This document shows positions 29,201 through 40,982 of a stretch of 64,000 nt of DNA, in pieces (position 1 is the stretch's first letter; every line of letters begins with the position of its first letter). A program made the translations under genes and the position numbers. The stretch comes from Liolophura sinensis (lineage: Eukaryota; Mollusca; Polyplacophora; Chitonida; Chitonidae), in contig NC_088301.1 in NCBI RefSeq assembly GCF_032854445.1, forward strand, positions 31,525,830 through 31,589,829. The letters run 5' to 3'. The notes below the pieces were generated by a model. That model saw nothing but the letters and a program-made list of their open reading frames with translations, searched no databases and had not been told where the DNA came from.

Positions 29201-30414
29201 AGATTGCTAAGGTAATTCACAATTTTAGTACAGTGAACTAAGTAGAGGTTAAGACTTATTAAAGTTTGACTTAAGCCTAAGGTGACTTTGTGATCCAGTT
29301 ACCAGAAGCGGTGTGCCACCTTTGGAGTGTAATGGTATCCACAATGCTATACCCTCTGTGGATTGCCCAGCAAAACATGACTGCAGTATTGCCCAAGTGG
29401 CATTAAGCCTGATTCATTCAATCATCTAGACTGTTTCAGTAGCCCCACACATGCCATAGATGTTTACCTGGGGCATTCCACGTATAACAGTTAATTTGTC
29501 TTGCATTAATTATTGCTCATATGTCAGTTTATTGAGCAGTCATGCCAGTGAACTAACAGTAGTTCAGTAACCAAATGGACCTCAAGCCAAAATCTGAGAA
29601 CTTCTTTATATTCTTGGCTTGAATATGAAACAGTGACTTTATGAAATGAAATTTTGATAGATTTAGCTTGTTTGACCGAGATTGTCTTTTACATCCTAAT
29701 CAATGAGGTTGAATTTCCAGCTTATCTCAGAGAGAGAACTTGTAAACCCAGCAGATCTTTATTTAAGCCCATCGAAAATTTGTGTGTCATCAGGTACTAT
29801 AGAAGGAAACAGTCACTGTAGTATTCTTCTAATTTCATAAGTTTCAGTTCCACATAAACTGTATAACTTCAAATAAGGTATACAGCATGGTAAATATGTA
29901 AATTTATTTAAAGGGGCTATATGGGAGATTTTTGGCAAAATATAGTCCAGTGCAAATTCAGTGGAATTTTTTTATGTCAGAATATTCTGAATAGTTGCCT
30001 TAAAATATTAGCCACGTCCGTGCATATGTTACTGGTCAAAATCAGTAATAAAGCTCATAACGCTTTTATAAAGCATAAAAGCTTTCAAATACTAGAATCA
30101 CTCTAACACTGTTATACTAGAGGTACGATTCTGAAATTCTCTGAAAGTCAGTTATTTCAACTGTTCTTTGTAAATAGGTAAAATTTAATTTGAATATGGA
30201 TGTTTTACCCCAAATCCTTGATTTAGCCTCCTTCAGTCAGTGTTACATTTACATTGGTTTAGAGCGTAATATATACAGTATACTTCGATCAGTCAGTTTA
30301 CTTTGTTTGCAGTTGTATCTAAATGTATCTGTCAGAAGTTACTTATTTATTCATTCACTGGTCGTTTGTGTTTTTTTTTCTTTCAGATTTAGCCCGGATG
30401 CCACAACATTCTAA
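23225..30414 (+). CDS. MARVEL-type four-transmembrane protein (synaptogyrin/synaptophysin-like), 5 exons
   Basis: Spliced reading gives about 193 residues with four hydrophobic spans: around 15-33 (RVVELVLSLVAFGLVLDW), 54-79 (FFIAISIISFLVALVICLIT), 88-113 (DVILSGTFALFWLIASLVMY) and 134-152 (GIGFFNSIYFGGSTWFAI). Short N and C tails fit cytosolic ends. The D-x-x-x-x-x-FAxFWLIAS pattern of TM3 and the GFFN...GxxWF pattern of TM4 resemble synaptophysin and synaptogyrin, vesicle membrane proteins with a MARVEL domain. An N-glycosylation sequon (NIS, residue 123) falls in the second luminal loop. All junctions are GT-AG with consistent phases. It starts head to head with IFT172. The exact subfamily is uncertain; the membrane topology is well supported. 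The C terminus has two possible forms. Confidence 0.8.
24760..24957 (+). CDS. MARVEL-type gene exon 2, residues 22-87
   Basis: Acceptor TTTCCAG, donor GTAAGA; 198 bases, phase 0. Holds most of TM1, loop 1 (DWNCGGVTYSDLSQGDVN) and TM2. Confidence 0.85.
25813..26079 (+). mobile_element. tRNA-headed SINE, family A, full length
   Basis: Head GGGGCCTCCGTGGCTCAGTT with A box, B-box-like GAGTTCAAGTCC at about 25891, 3' motif TTGAGTACGGCGTAAAACGC and an A12 tail. In intron 2 of the MARVEL-type gene; one of the best-kept copies. Confidence 0.93.
26552..26745 (+). mobile_element. SINE family A, 5'-truncated and decayed
   Basis: Lacks the tRNA head; the body (CAACCTGCAGATGGTCGTGG, TGAAATATTCTTGAGTA) is recognisable. 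It ends 30 bases before exon 3 of the MARVEL-type gene. Confidence 0.75.
26777..26914 (+). CDS. MARVEL-type gene exon 3, residues 88-133
   Basis: Acceptor TTTAG, donor GTAAGT; 138 bases, phase 0. Holds TM3 and loop 2 with AYSQSIKEANISFTSLEAAI. Confidence 0.87.
27165..27300. repeat. dispersed repeat, family D, second copy
   Basis: TATGGCTTAATACCACTTTG, GCAATATTGCAGCC and GCGAGAACATG match the copy at 6165-6275. Confidence 0.45.
27614..27651. repeat. perfect 14-bp inverted repeat with 10-base loop
   Basis: TACCCTATACCTCC and its reverse complement GGAGGTATAGGGTA flank TGGGGTCTCC. In intron 3 of the MARVEL-type gene. It could form a hairpin; no transposon ends are recognised. Confidence 0.8.
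28378..28532 (+). CDS. MARVEL-type gene exon 4, residues 134-184 and part of 185
   Basis: Acceptor CCATAG. Encodes TM4 and an acidic tail ending ILADNEQRHK. Donor at GAT then GTATGT gives phase 2. If unspliced, the frame continues MYVLWHLLT and stops at 28560, an alternative end. Confidence 0.78.
28561..30386 (+). other. intron 4 of the MARVEL-type gene
   Basis: Apart from the SINE at 28869-29132 I see no coding or structured sequence here. Confidence 0.5.
28869..29132 (-). mobile_element. tRNA-headed SINE, family A
   Basis: Minus-strand head GGGGCCTCCGTGGCTCAGCT, here with a short deletion, B-box-like GAGTTCAAGTCC, and TTTATTTATTTATTTG (tail) at the low-coordinate end. Confidence 0.9.
30387..30414 (+). 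CDS. MARVEL-type gene exon 5, last residues
   Basis: A long T/C tract and TTTCAG precede ATTTAGCCC. Joined to exon 4 it completes an Ile codon and reads FSPDATTF then TAA. Very short, so support is the strong acceptor and matching phase. Confidence 0.5.
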
Positions 30415-33400
30415 GATTGCGCTGCTTCCAACAGTCATGTCACAGGAGTGTGAGCCTTGCTTAACTTGCCGGCATTATTGCCATTGCTCAGTTTAACTGT
30501 TTTATAAATCATAGTTTTGATTGGTTATGGGAGTTTCTGGTCCTCTGACAATTGTTCTCGTCAAGTGGCAACATTTACTGTATTTCACCTAAAGTTAAAA
30601 TTTTTCAAGTGACACATATTGCTTGATTCTTATTGATACGACCACCATATATATATATATATATTGTGGATTTGGTTAATTTTTTAACCAAAAAACCTAT
30701 GATTGGCATCAAAAGTATCATTTTAAAGCCTTTAGTAGCATCTGAAACTGAATTTAATGTACTATGCTTTAGGTGAAATACACTGCTTTTCTTAACCATA
30801 TAACTGTCTTACATGTAGATGTGCATATACCAATATGGTCATCAGCATACACCTTATTAGGCAATAGTTGAGTTGACACCTCTGAGTAGTATTTTGTCAG
30901 CCTGTTAAGCATATGAACTTTCATAAATTTTCATAACAGTACACAGTGGAGTAGTTCGAAGAATCTCAATTTCATTTCAATTTACTTCATACTTTTTATC
31001 GACATTTAAATAGCATTTGTGGTCTTAAATATTTATGTCAAGCTATCTTTGATAATATGGTTGTAGCATTATATTCTCAGAACTACCATAATGATGAAAT
31101 GCCAACAAACAGTACTGGATGCTGCAAATCTTGCGGCTACATACACTTCACGATACCAAGGATTTGCACCTAGTTTTAGAGAATTTACTATGATTCTCTG
31201 CATCTATTCACCTAAAAGTTTGTGATAATTTCACACAAAAGACAAAGTACTTTGTTTTTCCCTATACATTGAAGTATCTTTATGTGCAGAAATTAATCAT
31301 TGTGGGGTGTTGATTTCACAAGCTGCGACACATGCAAAGTTCAAAAATACAATTTGTGATCGAGAACAAATAAGACATTCTCCAATAAAATTAATCCAGT
31401 TTTCCCCTTTAGAGTTGGATGTTGCATGTGAGAAGCACAGAGATTCTGTGTTAGTGCTATGTTTGAGTTATGGCCCCTTGACAAGGCTGAGATATTGATT
31501 CCTTGATTTGATAAGTGTTTTACACTGTACTAGAGAATGTTTCACTTATACGATGACAGCCAGCATTGTGAGGCAACTAAGCAGAAACTGGGGGAATCTT
31601 GAGATCATGAGTATAAAGGTACAACCTAGGGGTGCTAGCCCAACAAAACATATGGTTGTACAATTCTCTCTCGATGTATAATCCAAAGATCTAGCAAACC
31701 GTTTGCGAGATTGGAGAGGAAGCTTGAATTCCCAGTGATCACAGTGGTGAGAGTTAGCTGGCTGATTGTGCCATGCCAGCACCCTATCCACAAAAGCACG
31801 GATGCTGAATATTTAATAAAGTATAGTAAACAAATTCCAGATGTATAGACAAAATGAAACCTGCAATACAGTGTCCATGATGTCATAACCCCATACCGGT
31901 ACATCCACACATTCCCCTCTTTATTGGCTCCTGATTTAGCAGATGTAGAGGGACAGCATGTCGTTTTCTGCTGTACAGATGTGTTGATGCTGATGCCGTA
32001 TGATACCTGTGTATCTGCCTGTAATTAACGCATTCATCATTAACCCTTAGTTGACCAGCTGTCAATTTGATTCACTGCCGGTGAAATCAAACACTAGACA
32101 TCCCTATGGGCTGATTGAGAAAAACTGTAGAGCTTCACTTAGCTATACACCCCTCCTGTTCTCCCCATCCACCCCTTGTCTCCCTGAATCTGGATACATG
32201 TAGCCTCCAACCATGAACACACCAGAAGACATCTTTATCCCTCCACATTAGAACTCTCCATATTAGTATTTCTATTCATAATGATAATTTTTGTATGGTA
32301 ACTGAAACCACTTTCTGGTGTTTGTCTAGCTCTTATATAATTTGTGGTTATCGTGTATCTAAGATAGTGTGGAAGACAAAAGTATGACTGTTTTACTGTA
32401 ATTCTTCAACGTTTTCACATGTTTACAGTGTGTTTATTCAAGCATATGCTGAAAGCATTATTCTGTGTTGACTGAGAAAATTATATTTTTTGTAAAGCCC
32501 TGAATCTTACGAATCCAACCAATGTAGTTTTGTCTTGTGTGCATGATGTGCATAAATTGCTCTGAAATTTGCTCTTTCATGTGCAAAAATGTTGAAGAGT
32601 TAGGGTATTAAGTTAGCTATGTATCCTGATGATAGGAGGATATATACTTCAATCTCATTATTATGACAAAGATTTGAAAATTGGCGTTTGGGATAATAAC
32701 ACTATTGCAGTCAACATAAGGGGAAAGGACAGGAGCTGGTTAGCCTGTTGTCAGTATGTTGTGACTGGACGAGATGTCATGACTGGTGTTTTTGGCTACT
32801 TTGTTCCATTGAGGCAGCACTGTGAATATGTGGACACAGGCCTGCTACAGGGAGACACACTTGTGGTAATTGTATTAAAATTATGATAAAATTGTTTAAT
32901 TCCAGTCAAATGAACAAAGAGTTGTATCCATTATTTTGTGTTATAATTACGTTCAATTTAATTTTACTTCCCAGGACTTTATTGGCGATCAACAGATTAA
33001 AATACATATAGTTGAATCCGAAAAGTACCAAAGGTCTAATATTTTGTAAGAAATTTACTGATATTTGAAAGAAATTTTGAAAGGTGTTTTTGGAATGATT
33101 TTATATTGATGTATCCTGTACATACAGTAAGACCTTGGATATAGGTGTCCTTGTATGTCACAAGTAATTATGCTTTAATTCAGCAATATTTAAACTGCCC
33201 TGGCCAAAAGTTTGAACATGACTGATGTCAGTGTTTTATATTCTGTACATTAGGCTGTTGTTTGTTTTTGTATTTGGAGAATGCTATAGTTCTTCATAAC
33301 ATGTTATATTGCGTTACCTGTCTTTATCCAAGTTAACTTGAGAACTATTGAATTTATGTCTGCATACACTTGTAGAGAAAGCCATGTCAGACTGATATGT

Positions 33401-35036
33401 GTAGAGTTCTATTTTAATACATTCATATTTCATGACTGTAGGTAATCATATGCATGTGTGTTGATATGTGGTGTCATATGGACAGGTTGACTTATTTATA
33501 TAGTAAGGTATGTTTAGTATATTTACATGTTCTAATTGACCATAATTTTTTCTTTATTCTGAGAGTTCTTCTGGTTTTAGAAAGGTATTTTGAAGTTTGT
33601 TTAGAACATGGGGTGAAATTCTGCTGGAAAACTCTTAAGTTTCAGCACCAAAATAATATTTTGTGATATTTATTTGCCTCTAAAAATGCACTTTTGTGGG
33701 TGGAATTTTAGGTCATTTAGGGTATATGTCCCACAATGTCAAAGAAGATTGTCATACGTCACATGATATTTTTCAACCTCTTGTGATACACATCCTTTAC
33801 TGATTTTATCACCACAGTTTTAAGAGTTGTATTGTGATGTGTAAAACTTTTTGTGTTTCAATTGACCTGTAAATTCTCAGCCAATGTAGACCCTGTCGTC
33901 TTTCTTGGAATGCTGTACTAATTCTGTATCGCTTTATGTTGCTTTAATAATCATAGATCATAGATGTGAGAAACAGGAGACCTTTAGAAAATGAGCCTTG
34001 ACTAATGGTCTTGGTCTGCTTTTGTCTACATGGCCTTTGTACAGAAGGGTTTCTGTCAATGCTCCATTTTGTGATCTATATTTATGCATGGCTATTTTGA
34101 TCACTTGAATGAAGGTCCACAATTCCATAATGCATCTTATTTTCTATATAGCTTCAAGTAAGTCAAGCTTACCTTCCTGAATGAAAATGTAGGCTATTGA
34201 ATGGTGTCTTTTTCTTTTTGAGTTGGACAATACGTGTATGTCTAGAATGCTTTTGTACTCGCTCCCACCAAGATTTGTACCATAATGTTTATTTACCCAT
34301 AGATCATGAAACTCACTGTATCTTTGACATCATGAGTGAATGGGTCTGCCATTTGCACGCCAACCATACTAGTTTGCTTGAACAATCACGATTTGTTTTC
34401 GTGGAATGTTTGTGTGCACAAGTCTTAAAGACAGCATAACATGAACCATTCTCATCTCCTCACCACTGTACTTTTTTAAATGCATTCAAATATTTAAATG
34501 TTGGTAAGCCTTATAGATAGTGTTGGACCACCCCATTGTCACAAGTTTTTTTTATTATTATTCCTGGCTCTAAACCATGTATTTACAGTTAGATTAGCCT
34601 TTATATGTATCAGTGCAAATTGTGGACTGTTTTGTTATTACAAATGCAAACTAGAAAGTCTCTATGACGTCATTGATGCTAAGAATATAAGTACAGTTCA
34701 TAAGCTGACCTGAGAATTCAGTATTTAAATGCTAATGTTTCTATTCAAGGAATGCTCAGTAACTCCTATAGATAATTCTTGCGGTGATGATTACAATTCC
34801 TTCGTTTTGTTGTTTCTGTGGAGTTTTTTGAGCGATTTCAGTTTAGGCTTTCATTTCTGGTAGAGGTTGTCTTCCACCATACTTAGATTCTTCACGGGCG
34901 ACAGAGTTGTTCAAATTGCTGTCTTCAGAAAAATTTACACTCAAATACTGGGTATCATTTTGTTCAATTTGATGATTCAGTTATGTGTCATGTGATATGT
35001 GGGTCAGTCCTTAAAGAAAGGCAGGGTCTGTTGTTT
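30415..35036. other. 3' UTR or intergenic sequence
   Basis: AT-rich sequence downstream of the MARVEL-type stop. Open frames are short and unconserved in look. AATAAA at 31815 is the first polyadenylation-type hexamer I noticed, about 1.4 kb past the stop. A (TA)n stretch lies at 30647-30664 and a decayed SINE at 31506-31800. Confidence 0.4.
31506..31800 (-). mobile_element. SINE family A, strongly decayed
   Basis: TTGATAAGTGTTTTACACTG at the 3' end, then AATGTTTCACTTATACGATG and GACAGCCAGCATTGT; an unrelated stretch interrupts it near 31600-31690 before GGAGAGGAAGCTTGAATTC. Confidence 0.6.
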
Positions 35037-35146
35037 TGGTACACTTAATACTGATTATGGTACACTTAATACTGATTATGGTACACTTAATACTGATTTT
35101 GATACACTTTATACTGATTTTGGTACACTTAATACTGAATTTTGTT
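35037..35146. repeat. 21-bp minisatellite, 5 copies
   Basis: GGTACACTTAATACTGATTAT-type units follow each other every 21 bases with a few substitutions. The 7-codon period opens a spurious frame. Confidence 0.9.
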
Positions 35147-38100
35147 ACAGTTAATATGGGTTTTGGTCATGTTGGTACACTTAATAATTATTTTGTTGTT
35201 CCGCTCCCGATTGGAACCAACCTAAAGGATGTTGTCCATGTATAAATATGTCTCTAATTTCACTATCTGGTGTTTTCAAACATGCTGTTGGTTTCAGTGA
35301 AATGAAGCATTGAAAATGCACTGTTCAGTGTGATAAATAGTTGTTTAATGTGCTCGACATGTATATAATCAGTTCATGGGACCACTTTTCAGTGGTTGAT
35401 GTTGTTTTTATTCATTTAAGCACGAACTCTTTTCTTTTGGCAGGAGCCTATGGAGGCAGTAGCGGGTTTGCGAGATCAAAGATTTCAACAGCTTAAAACT
35501 AAATCTAATTGTTGGCCACCGAAGGTTTTATTTGTTTTGTTTTATATTTTGTATTTTTTTTTTTGTATTTTTTTTATTTGGTTTTTCATTATATGTTGTT
35601 GGGTGGGATATATTGCGTTTAGGGTTCTCTTCATGCATATGAGCGCTACTGGTTGAATCCCGTTATTATTTTTCTTTTTTTTTTTTCTTTATTTCTTATT
35701 TCAAAAGGACAGCGGAATTGCTCACAGTTGACAACCCAGTCTGAACAAGAAGACTTTTAAATTCTGGTAGTTCTGCCGAAAAATTTCACGTAAAAACACA
35801 AATATAGTGTTTGTCCGTTGAATTAAATCATTTTTTCTCGGCATTTCAACATTTTAATATGCCAACATCAGGAGTAAATAGTTCAGTATTTTAATAAAAT
35901 GCTAAAATACTGGGTTCAAAATGATTTCAGTATTCTAATTAACACCTCTTGTCTTTTAGATGAGCTTTTGAATAACGGCTTAACACGAGATTGCGTACAG
36001 TATGTCCTCCGTTACTCCCATGGTGATATTATTCGAAAGTTCTTAACTATTGTTGTGTTGACAGGTGATAAAGAATGGCCCCCTGCTTTCTCTCTTGGTG
36101 GGTGAGGACGAAAACAATCCCTTGTACATTACTATTTTAGTAGTATTTTGGCCACATTTGGCAGAACACGCTGTTAGCTCTAGGTTGCGAGCTTTATTAA
36201 GACACAAAAACGCCCTATTATAAAGCGATGAAGGAGACGAGCTTATAGCTCACTCATTCTGCAAGGGGCCCATTGCTCCCTTCCCTTACAGCAGCAAAAC
36301 CAAACAACAAAAAACTGTTTAAGTTTTAGGTTGGCAGTTGGTGGTTTGGTCTTAGCTTATAGGGTCAAAAATTGCTGATCATCTGCTGTCAAGCCTAAAG
36401 TGTAATAATGAATTTCAGAGTACTTTCTGTACGACATCACTGAGCTAATTTTTGTATTGGTTTATGTAGTGCTTTATTAGTTCTTTTTCCCATTTGCCTA
36501 TATTTCAAAGAAATTGCCCTTTTGTATATACACGGATGTATGTGTCTTTATATTTATTAAATAAACTGGATTATACAAAATTGTATTGCCTCACTATTCA
36601 TATCGCCACCATATGCTATATTGCTGAGATGACCATATTTACGTTAATTTCCATTTATGTATTGTATCGAGAGTTCTTTTCTTCGTCTGATACTGTCATA
36701 TTTGAAAAGAAAGGGTGCAATTTGGCTTCCTTCGACAACGACTTCGTGTCGCGTGGCTAGTCAAGTATAGTTGGTCAGAAGCCTGTAGTGTTTTATACCT
36801 GTTCTGTCTGTCTGATCACTTATCGATTTAAATGTTCTTGATTGACACTGGACTCCGACAGCAATGAAATAAATAGGTTTAGAAATCTTTTTCTGGCCTT
36901 CGGATATAGGCCTACGTACGTGTAAACGTTTCACAAATGACATACACATGAACAGATGAGAGGGAATACGTGATTCCGTACTCGTGAACATGTTGTCGCC
37001 TATACGTATATCTACGTATTGGTGATGACACCCTTTGGGGCCTTAGCTGATTCATCCATCTAAAAGGCCGGGTGTGTGAGGTTAGCTTAAGTGTCAACTC
37101 TTGTCACTGCAGTGATCAAACTTCGATGTTGCTTCCAGTTCACCCTCTATCATTCATTAGTAAAGCACCCATACACTATAATCGACTGTGATTTGTTGTT
37201 ATTGTATATAAGATCAGAGAATTTTTTCCCACTGATAGCAATCACAATGCATGAATATATGCAAAGGTTAATGGGATTAATTAGCTTAATTGGACTAAGA
37301 CGAGGTCATGTGTTGACGCCCGATTAGAGTGTGTATTACTCCAGTTATTAGGATCGTGTATGACATGCATCCGAGTCCTATCTGTGCGAACCATTCCGGT
37401 CTTTGTTTTTTCCACCTCTCATGGATTCGCTTGGGTTGGTCTCTTTGAGACAGAAATCTTATAACTGTGTTGGCAAAGACCTGTTTAATGGTCACCAAAG
37501 GCGTAGTTGTCAAGGTAACATGACCCAGAGGGAAATGCCATGCAAAAGTGGTTTCTTTGCCAAAACAAACTTGACAAGAGTTCAAGGCAGCGGTTTATTG
37601 TTTGTATATTGATCTAGTGGCACCATATAGGCCTACCTGTCTGGCACAGTGGGCATGGTATAAGTTCAATCTGCGGTTTTTGAAGGCACAAAGCAAATGC
37701 TCCTGTAAGTAGGCATAGACAATGTACGGCATCGATGAGCGCCTTCTGTTTTGCTTGATGAGCGGCGTTTTCATATAAAACCATGATGTGTTTTTGTATT
37801 TTTGTCTTAAGCGTATACAGAATATATGGTCATGTAAAAATGCGACAAAAATAATGCCATGAATGTATGTGAAATTTTGCTGTGCAATGAAACATTTTCC
37901 CAACCGCACAATTCTCTAAACAGAGCACTGATCTTGTTTGATACGTCTAATGCTCTAGTTACTTAACATCTATGATGTCGTATCGCCTATTCTACACATA
38001 TTCCGCCCACTGGTATGCCCAAAGAAGGCTGCCATATTTCATCACCTACAAGCATGCTATTTTCCACGCGTCTTTGTTGATTTTCTAAGAGCCATTCTGG

Positions 38101-38526
38101 CCATCGGCAATGACGACTTATCTCTCCACGCCTATGCGGGCTCAGCGGAAATGGAAATACTCGCCTAAATAAATGATTGTGCCAATGTCTAGTTTGAAAA
38201 AAACCCCGAGGGTGTTCTAATGAAAGCTATATCTCAGAAAAATAACTCTAAACGAGTTGTCTGATTGGCTCTGAGGTCGGATGGAATTGTTGGTTTGGGT
38301 GAAGAGTCAGTCTCAGTGGACTGTTCTCACTAGATTTTGTGTGAAATCTCCAGTAAATCATGGACGTAGAAGCTCTGGTGGGTCGAGCCCATTATCAGCC
38401 ACAAAAGGAAACTTAAGGTCATCAGCAAAAATCTCTATACCATTGACTTTTCCCCTGTGCAGAGTTTTGATAAGTTCACTGTTTTGGAACCAAGTCCACT
38501 GTCAGTAATATTGACAACAGTTGTAA
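35147..38526. other. intergenic sequence
   Basis: T-rich tracts near 35530-35700, an AATAAA at 36559, no recognisable exon. Several open frames of 60-100 codons have no family resemblance. Confidence 0.4.
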
Positions 38527-38596
38527 TATTTATATATTTATTTGATTGGTGTTCTACGCCGTACTCAAGAATATTTCACTTATGCGACGGCGGCCC
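38527..38596 (-). mobile_element. SINE family A 3' end fragment
   Basis: TATTTATTTGATTGGTGTTC, ACGCCGTACTCAAGAATATT and ATGCGACGGCGGCC only; the rest is absent. Confidence 0.8.
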
Positions 38597-40902
38597 AATT
38601 AAAATCAGTAAAAAATAATCCGTCTCTTAATAAATCATTAATATTTGACTTAATACCTTGCAAGAGTGATTTCAGTTGCAATCTACGAAGTTAACCATAT
38701 GACTTGTTTGCTCTTTATACCTGTAGGGTGTATATATGTCTCCGGTCCTGAAGTAGTCGTTTCAGGCTCAACTCGCTCCAACCTTTTTATAATGAATCAG
38801 GGGATATGAAACCTTTAAAATCTCACAACATTATTTAATTTTATTGGACATCTGAAACAAATGTATTGGTGAATGTTGATCATAGCACCGTGCGAGGACA
38901 TCAGTGATGGGGCTAAGTTCACGTGTCTTACACAGTGTCCAAAGATCAAACTGTTATTTGTGGTTTCAGTAGAGAAGAGCACATGCGCTGTAAGGAGCTT
39001 GAAGCGAGCGTAGAGCTGCGCATGCAATGAAAGGAGTATGGATGAACACACTTTGAGCTGTAAAGCTTTTTAATCCCTCAAGCCAAACTGATGAATCCAG
39101 CTGGTTGTCTGTTGGGATAGATTTCATGGGCAGTGTATGCTTGCCTTCCCACACGCAAAGTCCGGCAGATACTTCATTACACTCAGTCCACTGGATGGTA
39201 CATTGGAAAATGTGAACATTTAAAGATTTTGTCCCATATTAGGGGTGCACGTGCAGCTCCATATTTGGCAGCGGTTTAAAGAAAAACTACTCTTCCGGTG
39301 AGACATTTGCTGCCATACTTTCGATACAAGTTTTTTTTTCTTTTGGAGGTGAATTCTGCTCTGTTTTACAGCGCGTCATTGCTCTAGGTGTCCTGTCGAA
39401 TTTGGATACAACATCTTCCAGTCTAACCCTGCTTGGTGACTTGATAAGTCTAGAACACGCATTCTGGTCATTGACAGGGCTCTCTGAGTTACAGTATAAA
39501 TCGCTTGCACATACATATATTGCCAGAACAAAATATGCACACCTTATTCATACATTCACGGGTCTATTATATAACAAGTACAGTGTTCGTTGTGTTCATT
39601 TATAATCTTTGTTTTTAGAAGGGTTGGGCAAAATTTTGTTTCATAAAAATTTACGCTGGCGTTTTTTGTCAAGGGCAGTTTTCCCCGTGTGCTAACTCTT
39701 TCAGAGTACGAGAGTTTAGCATGACTAGGTCCGATCTTTAGAGTTGGTCTAAAGGGAGATTCTGTATCCTGAAGCCTGTGCTTTTCCTTTCTGGCAACAT
39801 ACAGATAATGGTTCACGGAACATCTTATGTGTACATAACCTGGAGGATGTATCATCTGTCATGTCTGCTTCAATAAATTAACGTCTGTATCAGATAACAA
39901 GAGCCATTTATAACTTTTAAAGTCTGTCAAAAACCCACCTGTGCGTTGCTAGCCACGTGAGAAGCTGTGGCAGTGTTTGAAGCTGATATAAATGATGGAA
40001 GGGATTAAGTGTTAAGCACAGGATGGATTATCAGGTAGCTCTCCGCAACTCGGCAGTGTGCTGATCACTTCCTTGTCGACAGGCGTAAATTAAATCGGAC
40101 CACTAGCTGAATTTTCGCCTGACAAGTGACCAGTGATTTAATTTTCGTCTCCAGTAAGCCCGATTGCTGGATCGCGGGTTGATGAATGTCTTTCTTAGCC
40201 TACCGGTTAGTGTTAAGGAAAGCACATACTTGACGAAAATATACTGCCGTAACCGAGAAGTTATGAGCGCCTCGTATGCGGGAATCCCAAGATCAGAAGT
40301 CGACTCACACTTAAAGCATGCTTAAAACGCTTGGTTTTTATTTCTTAATATGGATTTTATGATGTGGTCTAACACATAAAAGTACAAAAAAGTTTCTCAG
40401 CTAGGGCTGTAAAAATGGATTTAAACTACAGCTCTCCTAAGGCCAGCGGTCAGTCCGGGAATTAAGTATCCTGCCGTCCCACTATCCTGATATGTCAACA
40501 GTGACAGCTGTGAAAACAACTTTGTTGGGAGGAGAGTCAAAATTGGAAGCGCCAAGTTGGTCTCACGTTCCCAGTATATTCATCCGTGACGTCATTTCTG
40601 ACCATTAACGGAAAATATGCATAAACTAGAGGGGTTATTAAGAAATTAATGTACCTCAAACATGACAGATCTTTCTTCACTTTGATTAAAACCATGGTTT
40701 TAGTTTTATATTACCTTTTATTAATTATTGTTATTATTTATTTATGTAGTAAATATGAAAATTTCGCCCCCTCCCCCAAAAGCTAAACGTTATCGCGATG
40801 CCATGCCGTAACACCACATGCAGCTTGCACTTTTCTCTACGACAGGGGAGGAGTATGTCCTTAAGAACGGAAAGGAAAGACCGGCAGCGCCATGGTGTAT
40901 TA
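38597..40902. other. intergenic sequence, nothing recognised
   Basis: No conserved exon, tandem array or RNA gene seen on either strand. Confidence 0.4.
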
Positions 40903-40982
40903 ACATTTATTTATGTATTTATTTATTTGATTGGTGTTTTACGCCATACTCAAGAATATTTCACTTATACGACGGCAACCTG
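40903..40982 (-). mobile_element. SINE family A 3' end fragment
   Basis: (ATTT)n tail, GATTGGTGTTTTACGCCATA and CAAGAATATTTCACTTATAC, cut at GACGGCAACC. Confidence 0.8.

Noticed and set aside
32629-32886. 85-codon plus-strand frame starting MIGGYILQ
   Set aside because: Protein-like at first glance, but no domain, no exon signals and within the range expected by chance in 64 kb.
35450-35530. Possible alternative last exon after TTTTGGCAG at 35446 (frame reading AYGGSSGFARSKISTA)
   Set aside because: An acceptor-like site exists, but its phase does not fit exon 4 of the MARVEL-type gene and nothing else supports it.
37295-37585. 96-codon minus-strand frame with a Lys/Arg-rich stretch and a hydrophobic end
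   Set aside because: No family recognised, no splice sites with fitting phase, and an overlapping plus-strand frame of similar length.
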